Source: Pandoraea commovens
Lineage (GTDB): Bacteria > Pseudomonadota > Gammaproteobacteria > Burkholderiales > Burkholderiaceae
Direction of reading: 5' to 3'
Length of the DNA stretch: 64,000 nucleotides
NCBI RefSeq assembly: GCF_902459615.1
Contig: NZ_CABPSA010000014.1
Span: 1 to 64,000 of the forward strand
Positions 18,306-26,697 of the stretch are shown here, piece by piece; the first letter of the stretch is position 1, and the number at the start of each line of letters is the position of its first letter. The notes beneath the pieces are model-generated. The model saw only the letters and a program-made list of their open reading frames with translations, had not been told where the DNA came from and ran no database searches. A program made the translations under genes and the position numbers.

Positions 18306-20114
18306 TTAGAATCGGGCGTTGACTTCGATTTGCAGCGTGTCGATCGACAACGGCTGACCGTAGACTTCCTTCGTCGACAACCAGCGGCCCGTAATCCAGG
18401 CGTTCTTGTCGAATGCGTACGAGCCGCCCAGGTAGTAACCCTTCGCGTTCGTACCGCCGCCGTGGAACGTCGAATCGTTGTAGGCATCGGGCACGGCATC
18501 CGGCTCGATACGCTTGTAGCCGAACAGCACGTTCCAGTCGCCGCGCGCAGCCATGACCGGCTTGCCGAAGGTGGCCTGGAACATGTAAGCGTTCGGGCCG
18601 CTCTTGAAGTTCGCGCGCGTGGCCGTGCCCGCCGCGAAGTTGTTCACGATGCCGCCGTTCGAGCGCGCCCACATCTCGCCCTCGTTGTAGGCCAGGTTGC
18701 GGATGTAGTTCACGTCGAAGCGCAGCGGGTAGCGGCCTGCGAGCACCGTATCCCAGCGCGCCGACAGATCGAGCAACTGGAACTTCGAGGCGTAACCGAC
18801 GTATTGCGGCTGCGCCGTGTTGGCCGGATCGAGCGGGTTGAGCGCGATGTTACGCAGCAGCATGAGCGTGTTGCCCTTCTGCATGAACGCCGGACGCGAC
18901 CAGTCCGAATCGCAGCTCGTCTGCCCCGCGTACAGCGCACACGGCGACGACAGCTGCCCCGTAATGTTGCGGAAGTCGAAGTAGCCGACCGCGCCGCGGA
19001 AGCTGTTCTTCGAGTCGAGCTTCCAGTTCGCGCCGAACTGCGTGCCGAGCATCCACTTCGTCTGGCTCGACATCTTGCTCTGGCTGTTCGACGGCGAGTT
19101 GTCGCCCGAGTATTCCAGCGGGATGAAGCCCAGCGAACCGAACAGTTCGACGTTCGGGTTCGTCGGCAGCGCCTTGTTGAACTGTGCGGCGATACCGTCG
19201 ATGTTCAGGTCGCTCGAGAACAGCATGTCGCTCGTGACGTACGGCGGCGCAAAGCGACCGCCGGTCACCTTCATCCACGTGAACGGCTGATACGACATCC
19301 ACATCTGGTCGAGCCAGACGCTCTTCTTGTTCAGACCGCCGCCCAACGTGCTGTTGGTCGAGACCGGACTGTCGTCGTTGCTGCTTGCCAGACGCACACC
19401 GGCCTTCACCTGCTCCGACACGTCGGCGAAGATGCCGAAGCGTGCGCGCGCACGGAACTGGTTGGTCCGGTTCTGCGTGGTGTTGAGCAGCGGCGGGAGC
19501 GCGAGGTTGGTGTTCGAGTTGACGTCGAAGCCGTTGCCCTTGTTGATCTGAGCCCAGTCGATCTGCGTGTTCGTGTTGCTGCTGGAGTAGAAGCGCGATT
19601 CGTTACGCAGACGGAAGTCGCCTTCGATGTGAATGCGCTTGGTCCACTCCGGCGTTTCGTTCGGGGCGGCCCAGCCTTCGGTCTTGGCTTGCGCCATGAC
19701 TTCGTTCTTCACCTCGTCGCGAATCTGGTCGCGCGTGGTCTGGGAGATGTACGGGATGCGCACGTCGCCCGGCTCGGCACCGGCCCAGCCTGCACCCGCA
19801 GCCCCTGCCACGGCAGCGCCTGCCGGGGCGGCAGCCGCTTGCTTCTGCGCCGCTTGCGACGCCGCATACGCTTCGGTCTCAGCCTGTGCGAGCAGCGCTT
19901 CGCCGGTGGCGCGGTCGATGGCGCCGCTCTTGATCAGGCCGCGAATGAGCTTGACCATCGCGGTCTCTTGCGGTGTGGCCTGGGCTTGCGCCTGCGCGAG
20001 TCCGGCGGTGCCCAGCAGTGCGAGCGCCAGTGCGACAGCGCCCGCCGTACCGGCGGCGCGACGGGGTGCCCCTCGGCGCGCGCCCCCGTCAGTCATACGT
20101 TCCAGTGCTTTCAT
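18306..20114 (-). CDS. Outer-membrane putative porin (Porin_5-like)
   Basis: About 602 residues. The long signal sequence ends with LAQAQA. A helical Ala/Gln-rich periplasmic region (about 45-130, including IKSGAIDRATGEALLAQAE) precedes the beta-barrel, which starts near WTKRIHIEGDFRLRNESRFY and ends in phenylalanine (LQIEVNARF), the usual outer-membrane targeting signature. Barrel strands with alternating aromatic residues are visible throughout (VTGGRFAPPYV, GYFDFRNITG). The start is uncertain. ATG 20114 and ATG 20096 both give signal peptides. An ATG at 20198 overlaps the TonB stop by four bases and would add 28 residues that look unlike a signal peptide. Its place between tonB and the coiled-coil gene suggests that the TonB complex acts on this barrel or on the TpsB pore. 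Confidence 0.82.
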   Translation of the reverse strand: MKALERMTDGGARRGAPRRAAGTAGAVALALALLGTAGLAQAQAQATPQETAMVKLIRGLIKSGAIDRATGEALLAQAETEAYAASQAAQKQAAAAPAGAAVAGAAGAGWAGAEPGDVRIPYISQTTRDQIRDEVKNEVMAQAKTEGWAAPNETPEWTKRIHIEGDFRLRNESRFYSSSNTNTQIDWAQINKGNGFDVNSNTNLALPPLLNTTQNRTNQFRARARFGIFADVSEQVKAGVRLASSNDDSPVSTNSTLGGGLNKKSVWLDQMWMSYQPFTWMKVTGGRFAPPYVTSDMLFSSDLNIDGIAAQFNKALPTNPNVELFGSLGFIPLEYSGDNSPSNSQSKMSSQTKWMLGTQFGANWKLDSKNSFRGAVGYFDFRNITGQLSSPCALYAGQTSCDSDWSRPAFMQKGNTLMLLRNIALNPLDPANTAQPQYVGYASKFQLLDLSARWDTVLAGRYPLRFDVNYIRNLAYNEGEMWARSNGGIVNNFAAGTATRANFKSGPNAYMFQATFGKPVMAARGDWNVLFGYKRIEPDAVPDAYNDSTFHGGGTNAKGYYLGGSYAFDKNAWITGRWLSTKEVYGQPLSIDTLQIEVNARF

Positions 20115-20194
20115 TTTGTGTGTGACGTTTGCGTAAAAAGGATGGTCTGCTTCAGCCCGGTCGACCGCTTGCACGGTGTGACAGGTGATGTCGG

Positions 20195-20944
20195 TCATGG
20201 GCGGCGTCCCCGAATGCTCATGGCCAGCGGATAGCGCAGCGACGCGGGCGGCTTCTCTTCCGCACGGAAGTCGCGCAGCATGGCGAGCACCGCTTCGTCG
20301 ATGGTCGAACTGCCCGTGCCACGCACCAGTTGCACACGCGTCGCACGGCCGTCGGCGTCGAGCCAGAGATCGATGCGAACGTCGTCGAACGCGAGCGTGC
20401 GGGTGCGCTGATCTCGACCGAACGCCTGTTGCAACGAACTGGCGAGCCAGGCGCTGTAAGAGCGGCTGCCCAGACCACCGCCACCGCCGGTCATGCCGCC
20501 GCCACTGCCTGCGCCAATGCCGAAGGCATCGGTACCGGCCTGCGCGTCGCCATTGATCGTCACGGCGTCGCCAAGATCTTTGGTCGGGCTGGGCGGCGTG
20601 TCGTCCTTGGGTGGCTCGACCGGATCGGCGGGCTTGGGCTCGACGACCTCCGGTTTGACCTTCTCCGGCGTCGGCTCAGGCGGCTTCTCCTGAGGCGGCG
20701 GCGGGGGCGGCGGCGGAGGCAGCATGAGCATCGGCGGGCTGTTGACCTCGCGGCGCATGCTGGCCTTGTCGGTGAGCAGGTGCCAGAAGAGCGCCGCCAG
20801 ACCGATGACCACGACGGCACCGACGATCAGCCCGCCACGACGACGCAGGAGTGCGAGCGCCGGGCTGGAAGTCGTCGACGTAACCGGGGAGCGCGGGGCG
20901 CGCGGGGCGCGCGGGGAGCGAGACGCGAAATCGCGAGGTTTCAC
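20195..20944 (-). CDS. TonB-family energy transducer
   Basis: 249 residues. A cytoplasmic N-terminus with an APR triplet repeat (residues 12-18) precedes one membrane segment (about 38-58, GLIVGAVVVIGLAALFWHLL). A periplasmic Pro/Lys/Glu stretch follows (about 70-125, nine consecutive prolines, then PEPTPEKVKPEVVEPKP), then a glycine-rich hinge and a TonB C-terminal domain (about 165-245, SAWLASSLQQAFGRDQRTR, IDLWLDADGRATRVQLVRGT). Partners are ExbD ten bases upstream and the ExbB fusion before it. There is no TonB-dependent receptor gene nearby, so the outer-membrane client must be one of the locus proteins or encoded elsewhere. Confidence 0.9.
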   Translation of the reverse strand: MKPRDFASRSPRAPRAPRSPVTSTTSSPALALLRRRGGLIVGAVVVIGLAALFWHLLTDKASMRREVNSPPMLMLPPPPPPPPPQEKPPEPTPEKVKPEVVEPKPADPVEPPKDDTPPSPTKDLGDAVTINGDAQAGTDAFGIGAGSGGGMTGGGGGLGSRSYSAWLASSLQQAFGRDQRTRTLAFDDVRIDLWLDADGRATRVQLVRGTGSSTIDEAVLAMLRDFRAEEKPPASLRYPLAMSIRGRRP

Positions 20945-20954
20945 GCTGCGCTCC

Positions 20955-21365
20955 TTACTGCGGCTTGCCGGTCACGAGGCCGACCTGATTGAGATCGATG
21001 CGACGCAACAGGTCGAGCACTTCCACGACCTTGGCGTACTGCACCTGCGCGTCGCCGCGCACGATCACCGGGAAGTCGGGCGTGACTGCCTTTTCCGTGC
21101 GCAAGCGATCCTCAAGCTCGTTGAGCGTCACGGGATAGGCGTCGAGAAACACCTGCCCCGAGTTGTCGACCGTGATGGCCTTGGTCTTCGGCTTCTCCAG
21201 CGCCACCGAAGAACTCGCCTTCGGCAGATCGACCTTGATGCCGGGAATGCTGGCGTTACTCGTGAGAATGAAGATCACCAGCACCACCAGCAGCACGTCG
21301 ACGAACGGCGTGATGTTGATGCCACCCGCGCGCTTCTTCGCAGCGAATCGCGTTGCGTTAGCCAT
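20955..21365 (-). CDS. exbD: ExbD/TolR-family proton-channel subunit
   Basis: 136 residues. A short cytoplasmic N-terminus is followed by one membrane helix (about 18-38) carrying NITPFVDVLLVVLVIF. Asp23 matches the essential membrane Asp of ExbD. The periplasmic domain (AITVDNSGQVFLDAYPVTL, FPVIVRGDAQVQYAKVVEVL) is typical of the family and of normal length. The gene lies 12 bases after the ExbB fusion and 10 before the TonB gene, so the three should form one proton-motive-force complex. Confidence 0.95.
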   Translation of the reverse strand: MANATRFAAKKRAGGINITPFVDVLLVVLVIFILTSNASIPGIKVDLPKASSSVALEKPKTKAITVDNSGQVFLDAYPVTLNELEDRLRTEKAVTPDFPVIVRGDAQVQYAKVVEVLDLLRRIDLNQVGLVTGKPQ

Positions 21366-21377
21366 GATTCGTCCCCG

Positions 21378-23150
21378 TCACGCGCGCTGCAGCACGGGCT
21401 GACGGCGGCCTTCGCCCTGCTCTTCCGCGAGGCGCGTCGTGAACTCGTCGACGAACACCGCCATGTCGGCCGCCAGAGCGTCCGAGCGCGAGACCAGCCA
21501 GTTGTAGCCAAACAGTGCGGGGATAGCGACGCCGAGACCGGCGGCCGTACACAGCAGTGCTGCGGCCATACCCGGTGCCACCGAGTTGATGTCGACTGCG
21601 CCCGCCATCGCTGCCACGACGAACACCAGCATGATCCCGATCACGGTGCCGAACAGACCCACGTACGGTGCGCCTTCGATCGACGTCGAGAGCCAGTTCA
21701 TGCGCTTGCTCATCGTTTCGACCTCACGCACCATCACGCCGTCCATCGACGCGCGAATGGCGCTGATGGTCGCGTCGGAGACAGCGCTCGTGTCGTAGCC
21801 GAGTTCGTGGCGGCGGTGCAGTTCGTCGAGCGCGACTTCGTACAGGCGCCACAGCGGCGATTGCTCGCGCACGTCGTCAGGCACGCGGTTGGTACGCGCG
21901 ATCTGATCGAGCGGCGCGCCCGACGCCTGGCGAAAGTGCTCCATGAACACGGTGTTAGCGCGCGTCTTGGCGCTGTAGCTGCGGCTCTTCGTGATCATGA
22001 TGACCCACGACACCAGCGCCATCAGGCCGAGTACGACCACGACCACCCAGGCGTCGACCGGCATGGCCGCGAGGATGAACGCGAAATGGCTCTTGCCCGC
22101 TTGCTGTTCGTCCGGACCGAAGGCGATCAGACGCGATTCGGCACCTTGCGAGACGGCGTCCGTCTGGATAAGTGCGGCAGGACGCGCGACCTTCGACAGG
22201 CGCACTTCGTCCACCGCGCCCGAGAAGCGGGCCAGGCCAGCGGCTGCACCATCGGCGTCGCCACCGATGATCGTCGGCGAATTCAGTGCCGGGAGTGCTG
22301 CGGCGACCGAACCGGCCGCGTGACCTGCGACGTACAGCGTGACCGTCTTGCCGTCGCTCGTCACCGCGAGGTGCGACCACTGACCGGCCTGAATCGGCTG
22401 GCCTGGCTGGCTGCGCTGAGCGCCGACCTGCACGAACGGCACGCCCTGATCGACACCCACGAGCAGATCGCTGCCGCCATCGCGACGCGTGTAAATCCCT
22501 TCGTTCGCGCCGAGCTTTTCCGGACGCACCCATGCCGAGAACGTGAAGTTGCTACCAGCAGCAATAGTCAGCGACGGCGAGGCAGGCAGCACGAGCGGCG
22601 AAGCGCCAGCTTGAATACCACGGCCGATGATCGCGCCATCGAGCGTGACGACCGGGTTCTGACTGTTGTTGCCGTAAGCGGTCGTGTCGCGAGCGGGCAC
22701 ATTCGGCTCGCCGAAGTGATAGACCGCCGTGTAATCCGGATCGAACACGCGCTGACCGTTACCGGCTGCGGGCGCCTTGCGGTTGCCGTAGTACATCCAG
22801 ATCTGCTGCTTGTTGGCAGCGGTCACGGCGGGCACGTCCACCCACACGAGCGCGATGCCCAGCACCGGATCGAATTGCTCGATCTGGTGATTCAGCACGG
22901 TCTTGTCGTCACCGGCGACGAAGCGCAGGTCCGCGCCGGTCTCGTTCACGCCTTCGAAGCTGAAGTTGCCGGTGTGCAGGCGCAGCAGCATCGGCACACG
23001 GCCCGCGTCGCCCGTGATGTTGCCGCCCTGCGGACCGGCGTCGATGGTGATCGGCTTGCGGTACGCCCAATCCGGTTGCCACCAGGCGTGCGCGAGCACC
23101 GGCATCAGCGTGCCGATCAGCGCAAGCAGGAATGGAAGAATGCGTCGCAT
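21378..23150 (-). CDS. DUF2341-LamG-like-ExbB/MotA fusion protein
   Basis: 590 residues from ATG 23150 (GGAG 11 bases upstream). The signal peptide (1-22) ends AHA. A DUF2341 domain (about 24-125, WWQPDWAYRKPITID) is followed by a LamG/concanavalin-like jelly-roll (about 140-330, YHFGEPN, TFSAWVRPEKLG, GQWSHLAVTSDGKTVTLYV, ARFSGAVDEVRLS). Three membrane helices follow (about 364-386, 495-517, 527-553), with the ExbB/TolQ/MotA signatures APYVGLFGTVIGIM and LLCTAAGLGVAIPALFGYN. An external, probably carbohydrate- or protein-binding lectin fold is thus joined to a proton-channel subunit. ExbD and TonB follow at once. Plain ExbB proteins are about 240 residues and lack the N-terminal half. Confidence 0.92.
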   Translation of the reverse strand: MRRILPFLLALIGTLMPVLAHAWWQPDWAYRKPITIDAGPQGGNITGDAGRVPMLLRLHTGNFSFEGVNETGADLRFVAGDDKTVLNHQIEQFDPVLGIALVWVDVPAVTAANKQQIWMYYGNRKAPAAGNGQRVFDPDYTAVYHFGEPNVPARDTTAYGNNSQNPVVTLDGAIIGRGIQAGASPLVLPASPSLTIAAGSNFTFSAWVRPEKLGANEGIYTRRDGGSDLLVGVDQGVPFVQVGAQRSQPGQPIQAGQWSHLAVTSDGKTVTLYVAGHAAGSVAAALPALNSPTIIGGDADGAAAGLARFSGAVDEVRLSKVARPAALIQTDAVSQGAESRLIAFGPDEQQAGKSHFAFILAAMPVDAWVVVVVLGLMALVSWVIMITKSRSYSAKTRANTVFMEHFRQASGAPLDQIARTNRVPDDVREQSPLWRLYEVALDELHRRHELGYDTSAVSDATISAIRASMDGVMVREVETMSKRMNWLSTSIEGAPYVGLFGTVIGIMLVFVVAAMAGAVDINSVAPGMAAALLCTAAGLGVAIPALFGYNWLVSRSDALAADMAVFVDEFTTRLAEEQGEGRRQPVLQRA

Positions 23151-23238
23151 GGCTGTAGTTCTCCGTGTATACCGCCTGACGCATCGAGTGAGCGCACCAG
23201 GCATCAGGTCGTAAATGTTGTTTGGTTGAGTACGTCGA

Positions 23239-24924
23239 TCAGTAAGTCGCCGTCACGCTGAAGTTGAAGCGCGGTTGATAGCGTTCGGTACGCGGGCCGT
23301 TCGTCAGCGGCCACGCGGCATCGAAGCGGCCCGTCACGTGCGACGTGAGGCGCAGCGAAGTGCCCACACCGAGCGACGCAAGCGAATACGTCGAGGTCTG
23401 CTCCGGCAGCGCATCGCGCAAGCCCAGACGTGCACCGTCGAAGAACGCATATGCGCGCCAGTTCGAGACGACCGGGGCGAGCAACGGGATCGGCGGCGTA
23501 CGCCATTCGATGGAGCCGACCACGCCGTAATCGCCCGTGGCTTCCGCCGAGAGATAACCGCGCACCGAGTTCATGCCGCCACCGGCGATCTGTTCGTTCG
23601 AGACCAGCGGCGAGTCGGTCATCTGCGTGGCCACGCGCGCGGCCAACTGCCATCCGCCGCCAATCGTGTATGTGCCGTTCGCATCGGCGCGCAGCACCGT
23701 GAAGCTCGGCGACGCCTTATAGCGCTTCGCGTCGAACTGCGCCGGGCTGCTGCCGTAACCGAGGAAGCTCGACATACCCGTCGTGATCGACGTGTTCAGA
23801 CCGGCTTGAAAGCTCTCGTTCTGATAAAAGCCGCTGTAGCTGAGGGTGATCGGGGCATACTTGAGCGGCACCACGTCGCCAGCCGTACCGAAGCGCGTGG
23901 TTTCCGTGTTGTCCTTGAAGTCGACGCCGAGGCTAAAGGCGTGATACCAACTGCCCGTGTCCGGCACCGTGTACGTGGTCTTCAGGCCGATTGCATGGCC
24001 CTTTCCGAGCACGGTGGTGCCACCGGTCGTGGCGACGTTGCTGTCCGACTGATAGCCATTGAGTTCGAGCGACCAGGGCGACGAGCCCAGCGGCGCGACG
24101 TACGAGCCCGACCACACCTTGCTCTGCTTGAAGTCCTGCGGCGCGCCGAAGAAACTCATCGAGACGCGATGGCCCAGTTGCCACAGGTTGTCGTAACCGA
24201 GCGAGGCGAGCATGCGCAGCGGCTTCGTGTCAGCGCTGCGGTCGTTGTTCAGGCTGAAGCTGGCGCGCCACGGGTTGGTGTCTTCGACCTTAAGGTCGAC
24301 GTCCATCGTGCCGGGCACTGCCCCCTGCTTGACCAGCGGCACGACCTGCTGCTCGCCGGTACGGTTCAGCGCCGTGAGTTCCGCCTGCGCGGCGTTGAAG
24401 TCAGGCACCTTGCCCTCGGCCAGCGACGGCACGCGCTCGCGTACTTCGCGCGGCGAGTGATATTCCGAGCCGACCACACGCAGGCGTCCCAGCTTGGTCT
24501 CGCTCACCTTCAGATAAACGATGCCGCCCGTGACCTGCTGTTCGGGCAGGTCGACGTACACCGACTGATAGCCCTTGGCCTGATAGGCAGCGAGTAACGC
24601 GTCGCGTGCGGCTTCGATATCGGCGAGCGTGCGGTCAGGCCCCAGATAAGGCGTGACAGCCTTCTCGATAGTGCGGATGTCGAGCACGGTGTTACCGCGC
24701 ACGATGTACTCGTTGATGTTCACTCGCTTTTGCGCGTCGGCGGATTTCTCTTTCGCGCCGTCGGCCGCAGGTGCGCCTGCCTGCGGCACTACCGCAGGCG
24801 ATGGGTCCGGTTGTGCTGCTTCGGTTTGCTGAGCAATCGCGACGCCATGAACAGTTCCCCCCAACGTGACTGCGCACACTGCCGCCCAGCGCAGCCACGG
24901 CCGGTTCGTTTTCATCAAACGCAT
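23239..24924 (-). CDS. Two-partner-secretion outer-membrane transporter (TpsB; FhaC/ShlB type)
   Basis: 561 residues. The signal peptide (1-31) ends AIA. A Pro/Ala-rich linker is followed by two POTRA domains (about 66-140, INEYIVRGNTVLDIRTIEKAVTPYLGPDRT; about 143-217, GRLRVVGSEYHSPREVRERV). The beta-barrel (225-561) carries the ShlB-family features SFFGAPQDFKQSKVWSGSY and, near residue 470, GGMNSVRGYLSAEATGD with the conserved VRGY tetrad. It ends in an aromatic residue (FSVTATY). It should secrete the giant exoprotein encoded at 260. Pairing is inferred from the shared locus, since no other TpsA is present. It is the first gene of the operon; an 88-base gap separates it from the ExbB fusion. 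Confidence 0.93.
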   Translation of the reverse strand: MRLMKTNRPWLRWAAVCAVTLGGTVHGVAIAQQTEAAQPDPSPAVVPQAGAPAADGAKEKSADAQKRVNINEYIVRGNTVLDIRTIEKAVTPYLGPDRTLADIEAARDALLAAYQAKGYQSVYVDLPEQQVTGGIVYLKVSETKLGRLRVVGSEYHSPREVRERVPSLAEGKVPDFNAAQAELTALNRTGEQQVVPLVKQGAVPGTMDVDLKVEDTNPWRASFSLNNDRSADTKPLRMLASLGYDNLWQLGHRVSMSFFGAPQDFKQSKVWSGSYVAPLGSSPWSLELNGYQSDSNVATTGGTTVLGKGHAIGLKTTYTVPDTGSWYHAFSLGVDFKDNTETTRFGTAGDVVPLKYAPITLSYSGFYQNESFQAGLNTSITTGMSSFLGYGSSPAQFDAKRYKASPSFTVLRADANGTYTIGGGWQLAARVATQMTDSPLVSNEQIAGGGMNSVRGYLSAEATGDYGVVGSIEWRTPPIPLLAPVVSNWRAYAFFDGARLGLRDALPEQTSTYSLASLGVGTSLRLTSHVTGRFDAAWPLTNGPRTERYQPRFNFSVTATY

Positions 24925-25110
24925 ATAGAAGACTCTGACTTGTTAGGTCGACGCGGCCCTGCCCGATGCAGTGCCCCCGGTGGCCTGGCGCTTACCCAAG
25001 ACGCTTTCCTGACGCCTCAGGTTTCGCCCGGCCGCACGCAATCCGTGTCGACATTTCTCTCGAATACGGATACCTAGACGGGTGAGCCGACGGGCAACTA
25101 ACGTTTGTCA

Positions 25111-25130
25111 CGAGAAATTCATCTTTCTCG
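25111..25130. repeat. Perfect inverted repeat in the divergent promoter region
   Basis: CGAGAAA at 25111-25117 and TTTCTCG at 25124-25130 form a 7-bp inverted repeat with a 6-base centre. It lies between the transporter gene and the divergent small secreted protein and could be an operator for either. No T-run follows in the minus direction. Confidence 0.35.
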
Positions 25131-25207
25131 AAAAACGCTCTGGCTACCGTATGCTTGTTCGGTCGGAGTCCTGACGGATGACTAATATTTTGACGGGGAG
25201 ACGTGCG

Positions 25208-25645
25208 ATGACGAGGCAGCGCAGCGGCACAGACGTTGGGGGTCGGATGAGAAATCGAACGGGCAAACTCGCCGTGACAGTCGCAACAACGGTGCTGCTG
25301 AGCGCGGTGTCACAGCTCGCCGCAGCGGCCGATGACGCCCCGCGCGTGGGCGGCACGGCACCGGCATCGCGGGCGGGCTGCGTGGATGTCGAGGTGAACG
25401 GTCAGCGCTCGCCGTCCTACGACTGTCTGACGAATCAGTTGCAACCAGCTTCGGCACCGGGATCGGGCCGCGCGCCGGGACTGGAGTCGGAAGCTATCGC
25501 CAACAAGCCGAGCAATCAGATCGGCGGACAGTTCAACTGGAGCGCGACGTCTCAGCGCATGGGAAACAGCTTCGGCAACTCGGCCACGCCGCAGCGCCCG
25601 GGCGCGCCGCCGCCGTCTGCGCCCATCGTGACGCCCGGTCGCTAA
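25208..25645 (+). CDS. Small secreted protein divergent from the TpsB gene
   Basis: 145 residues, unrecognised. The signal peptide is clear if translation starts at ATG 25247 (MRNRTGKLAVTVATTVLLSA... ending AAA), which has GGGGG upstream. ATG 25208 has a better-spaced GGGGAG but adds 13 residues before the signal. The mature part has two cysteines 15 residues apart (CVDVEVNGQ...SYDC), which may form a disulfide, then low-complexity Pro/Gly/Ser/Asn-rich sequence to the end. The position, head to head with the secretion operon, suggests a periplasmic or secreted accessory. No function can be assigned. Confidence 0.7.
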   Translation: MTRQRSGTDVGGRMRNRTGKLAVTVATTVLLSAVSQLAAAADDAPRVGGTAPASRAGCVDVEVNGQRSPSYDCLTNQLQPASAPGSGRAPGLESEAIANKPSNQIGGQFNWSATSQRMGNSFGNSATPQRPGAPPPSAPIVTPGR

Positions 25646-25680
25646 ACAAAAAATGCGCCACCCGGTGTGGGTGGCGCATT
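25646..25680 (-). terminator. Intrinsic terminator between convergent genes
   Basis: A perfect 12-bp stem (25652-25663 with 25669-25680) and 5-base loop are flanked on the left by an A-run that reads TTTTTTG on the minus strand. It serves the response-regulator gene at 25722 and may also stop the plus-strand gene ending at 25645. Confidence 0.85.
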
Positions 25681-25716
25681 GTCGGTGGATGTCGGTGGAT
25701 GTCGGTGGATGTCGGT
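25681..25716. repeat. Tandem 10-bp repeat
   Basis: GTCGGTGGAT occurs three times head to tail, followed by a partial fourth copy (GTCGGT), directly after the terminator hairpin. It is a simple tandem repeat with no spacers. Confidence 0.9.
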
Positions 25717-25721
25717 AAGCG

Positions 25722-26402
25722 TCAGGCCAGCTCTCGCCTGTGCCGTCCGATCCCGCCGTGATAAAGCGCGGGCGACGTCATACCGAGTTTGTGCGCCATG
25801 ATGACCAGATCGGCAAACGAGCGCGCTTCCATCTTACGCATCGCATTCCCGCGATGAATCTTGACAGTGACTTCGCTGATGCCGAGTTCGTCGGCAATGT
25901 GCTTGTTCATGCGTCCTGCCGCCACGAGCGCCATGACTTCGCGCTCCCGTTGCGAGAGCCGCTGTGCACGCTCGATCACGTCGGTGCTCGCCCGCTCACG
26001 TCCGAGACGCTGCCGGTCGAGCGCCAGCGCCGCGCCCACGGCGCTTAGCAACACGCCCTCCGGCATCGGCTTGCTCAGGTAATCGACCGCACCCGCTTTC
26101 ATGCCGCGCACGCTGGTCGTCACATCGGCCCGGTCGGTGATGAGCACGATGGGAATCGGATCCTGCAAATCGGCGAGGGCACCCTGAAGCAAGAGGCCGC
26201 CGCCGGGCGCGCCCAGATCGGCATCCAGCACAACGCACGCCGGTCCGGCACTGCGCTCGCTGGCAAGAAACGCCGCCGCGCTCGTAAAGCCGCGCGCCCG
26301 CAGGCCGACGTCGGTCAATTGTGCACAAAGCGTGTCGTTCTCCGCCGGGTCGTGGGCCACGACGTAGACGGTCGCGATGTCGCTGTCCGGAAGCGCGTTC
26401 AT
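25722..26402 (-). CDS. Orphan FixJ/LuxR-type response regulator with degenerate receiver
   Basis: 226 residues: a receiver domain (about 11-130) and a LuxR-type helix-turn-helix (about 148-205, LSQREREVMALVAAGRMNKHIADELGISEVTVKIHR). The phosphoacceptor is Asp60 (VVLDADLG), with Thr89 (VLITD) and Lys111 (LSKPM) in their usual places. The acidic Mg-binding pair is not normal: FixJ-family VVDDD reads VVAHD here (Ala16, His17, Asp18). Phosphorylation may therefore be weak or absent. No histidine kinase gene is adjacent. No clear Shine-Dalgarno precedes the ATG. Its proximity to the secretion locus is suggestive only. Confidence 0.9.
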   Translation of the reverse strand: MNALPDSDIATVYVVAHDPAENDTLCAQLTDVGLRARGFTSAAAFLASERSAGPACVVLDADLGAPGGGLLLQGALADLQDPIPIVLITDRADVTTSVRGMKAGAVDYLSKPMPEGVLLSAVGAALALDRQRLGRERASTDVIERAQRLSQREREVMALVAAGRMNKHIADELGISEVTVKIHRGNAMRKMEARSFADLVIMAHKLGMTSPALYHGGIGRHRRELA

Positions 26403-26697
26403 GCAGGGGCGATGTATTGATTCAGTGAGCCTGAGTATACGTCAGTCATGTGACGTTCAAAACCATAAAAAAGCACGAACGTGCTGGCATTTTTGCGGTT
26501 TGACGGTTGGCCGTCGATGGCAGGGGACCGCCCGGCGCGGGGTTCGGGCGCTAATACGAAAAGACGATAGTGAGGCGACGGGAGTCGGCATACGCTCATG
26601 GACCGTCGTTCGTGGCGCTTCGGCGGCCTTCCGGGCCGTACTTTCCGCGTCCACGAACGGCAAGAATCGTCCGCCGACTTCCCCACCGGAGCCTCCC

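Noticed and set aside
20724-23261. 845-residue plus-strand ORF opposite the ExbB/ExbD genes
   Set aside because: Antisense to well-identified genes, Arg/His-rich and without recognisable motifs.
18306-24924. Haem acquisition system of the HxuCBA type
   Set aside because: There is no TonB-dependent receptor and no haem-binding motif recognised; the second barrel is Porin_5-like.
25681-25716. CRISPR array
   Set aside because: Repeats are 10 bases and directly adjacent, without spacers.
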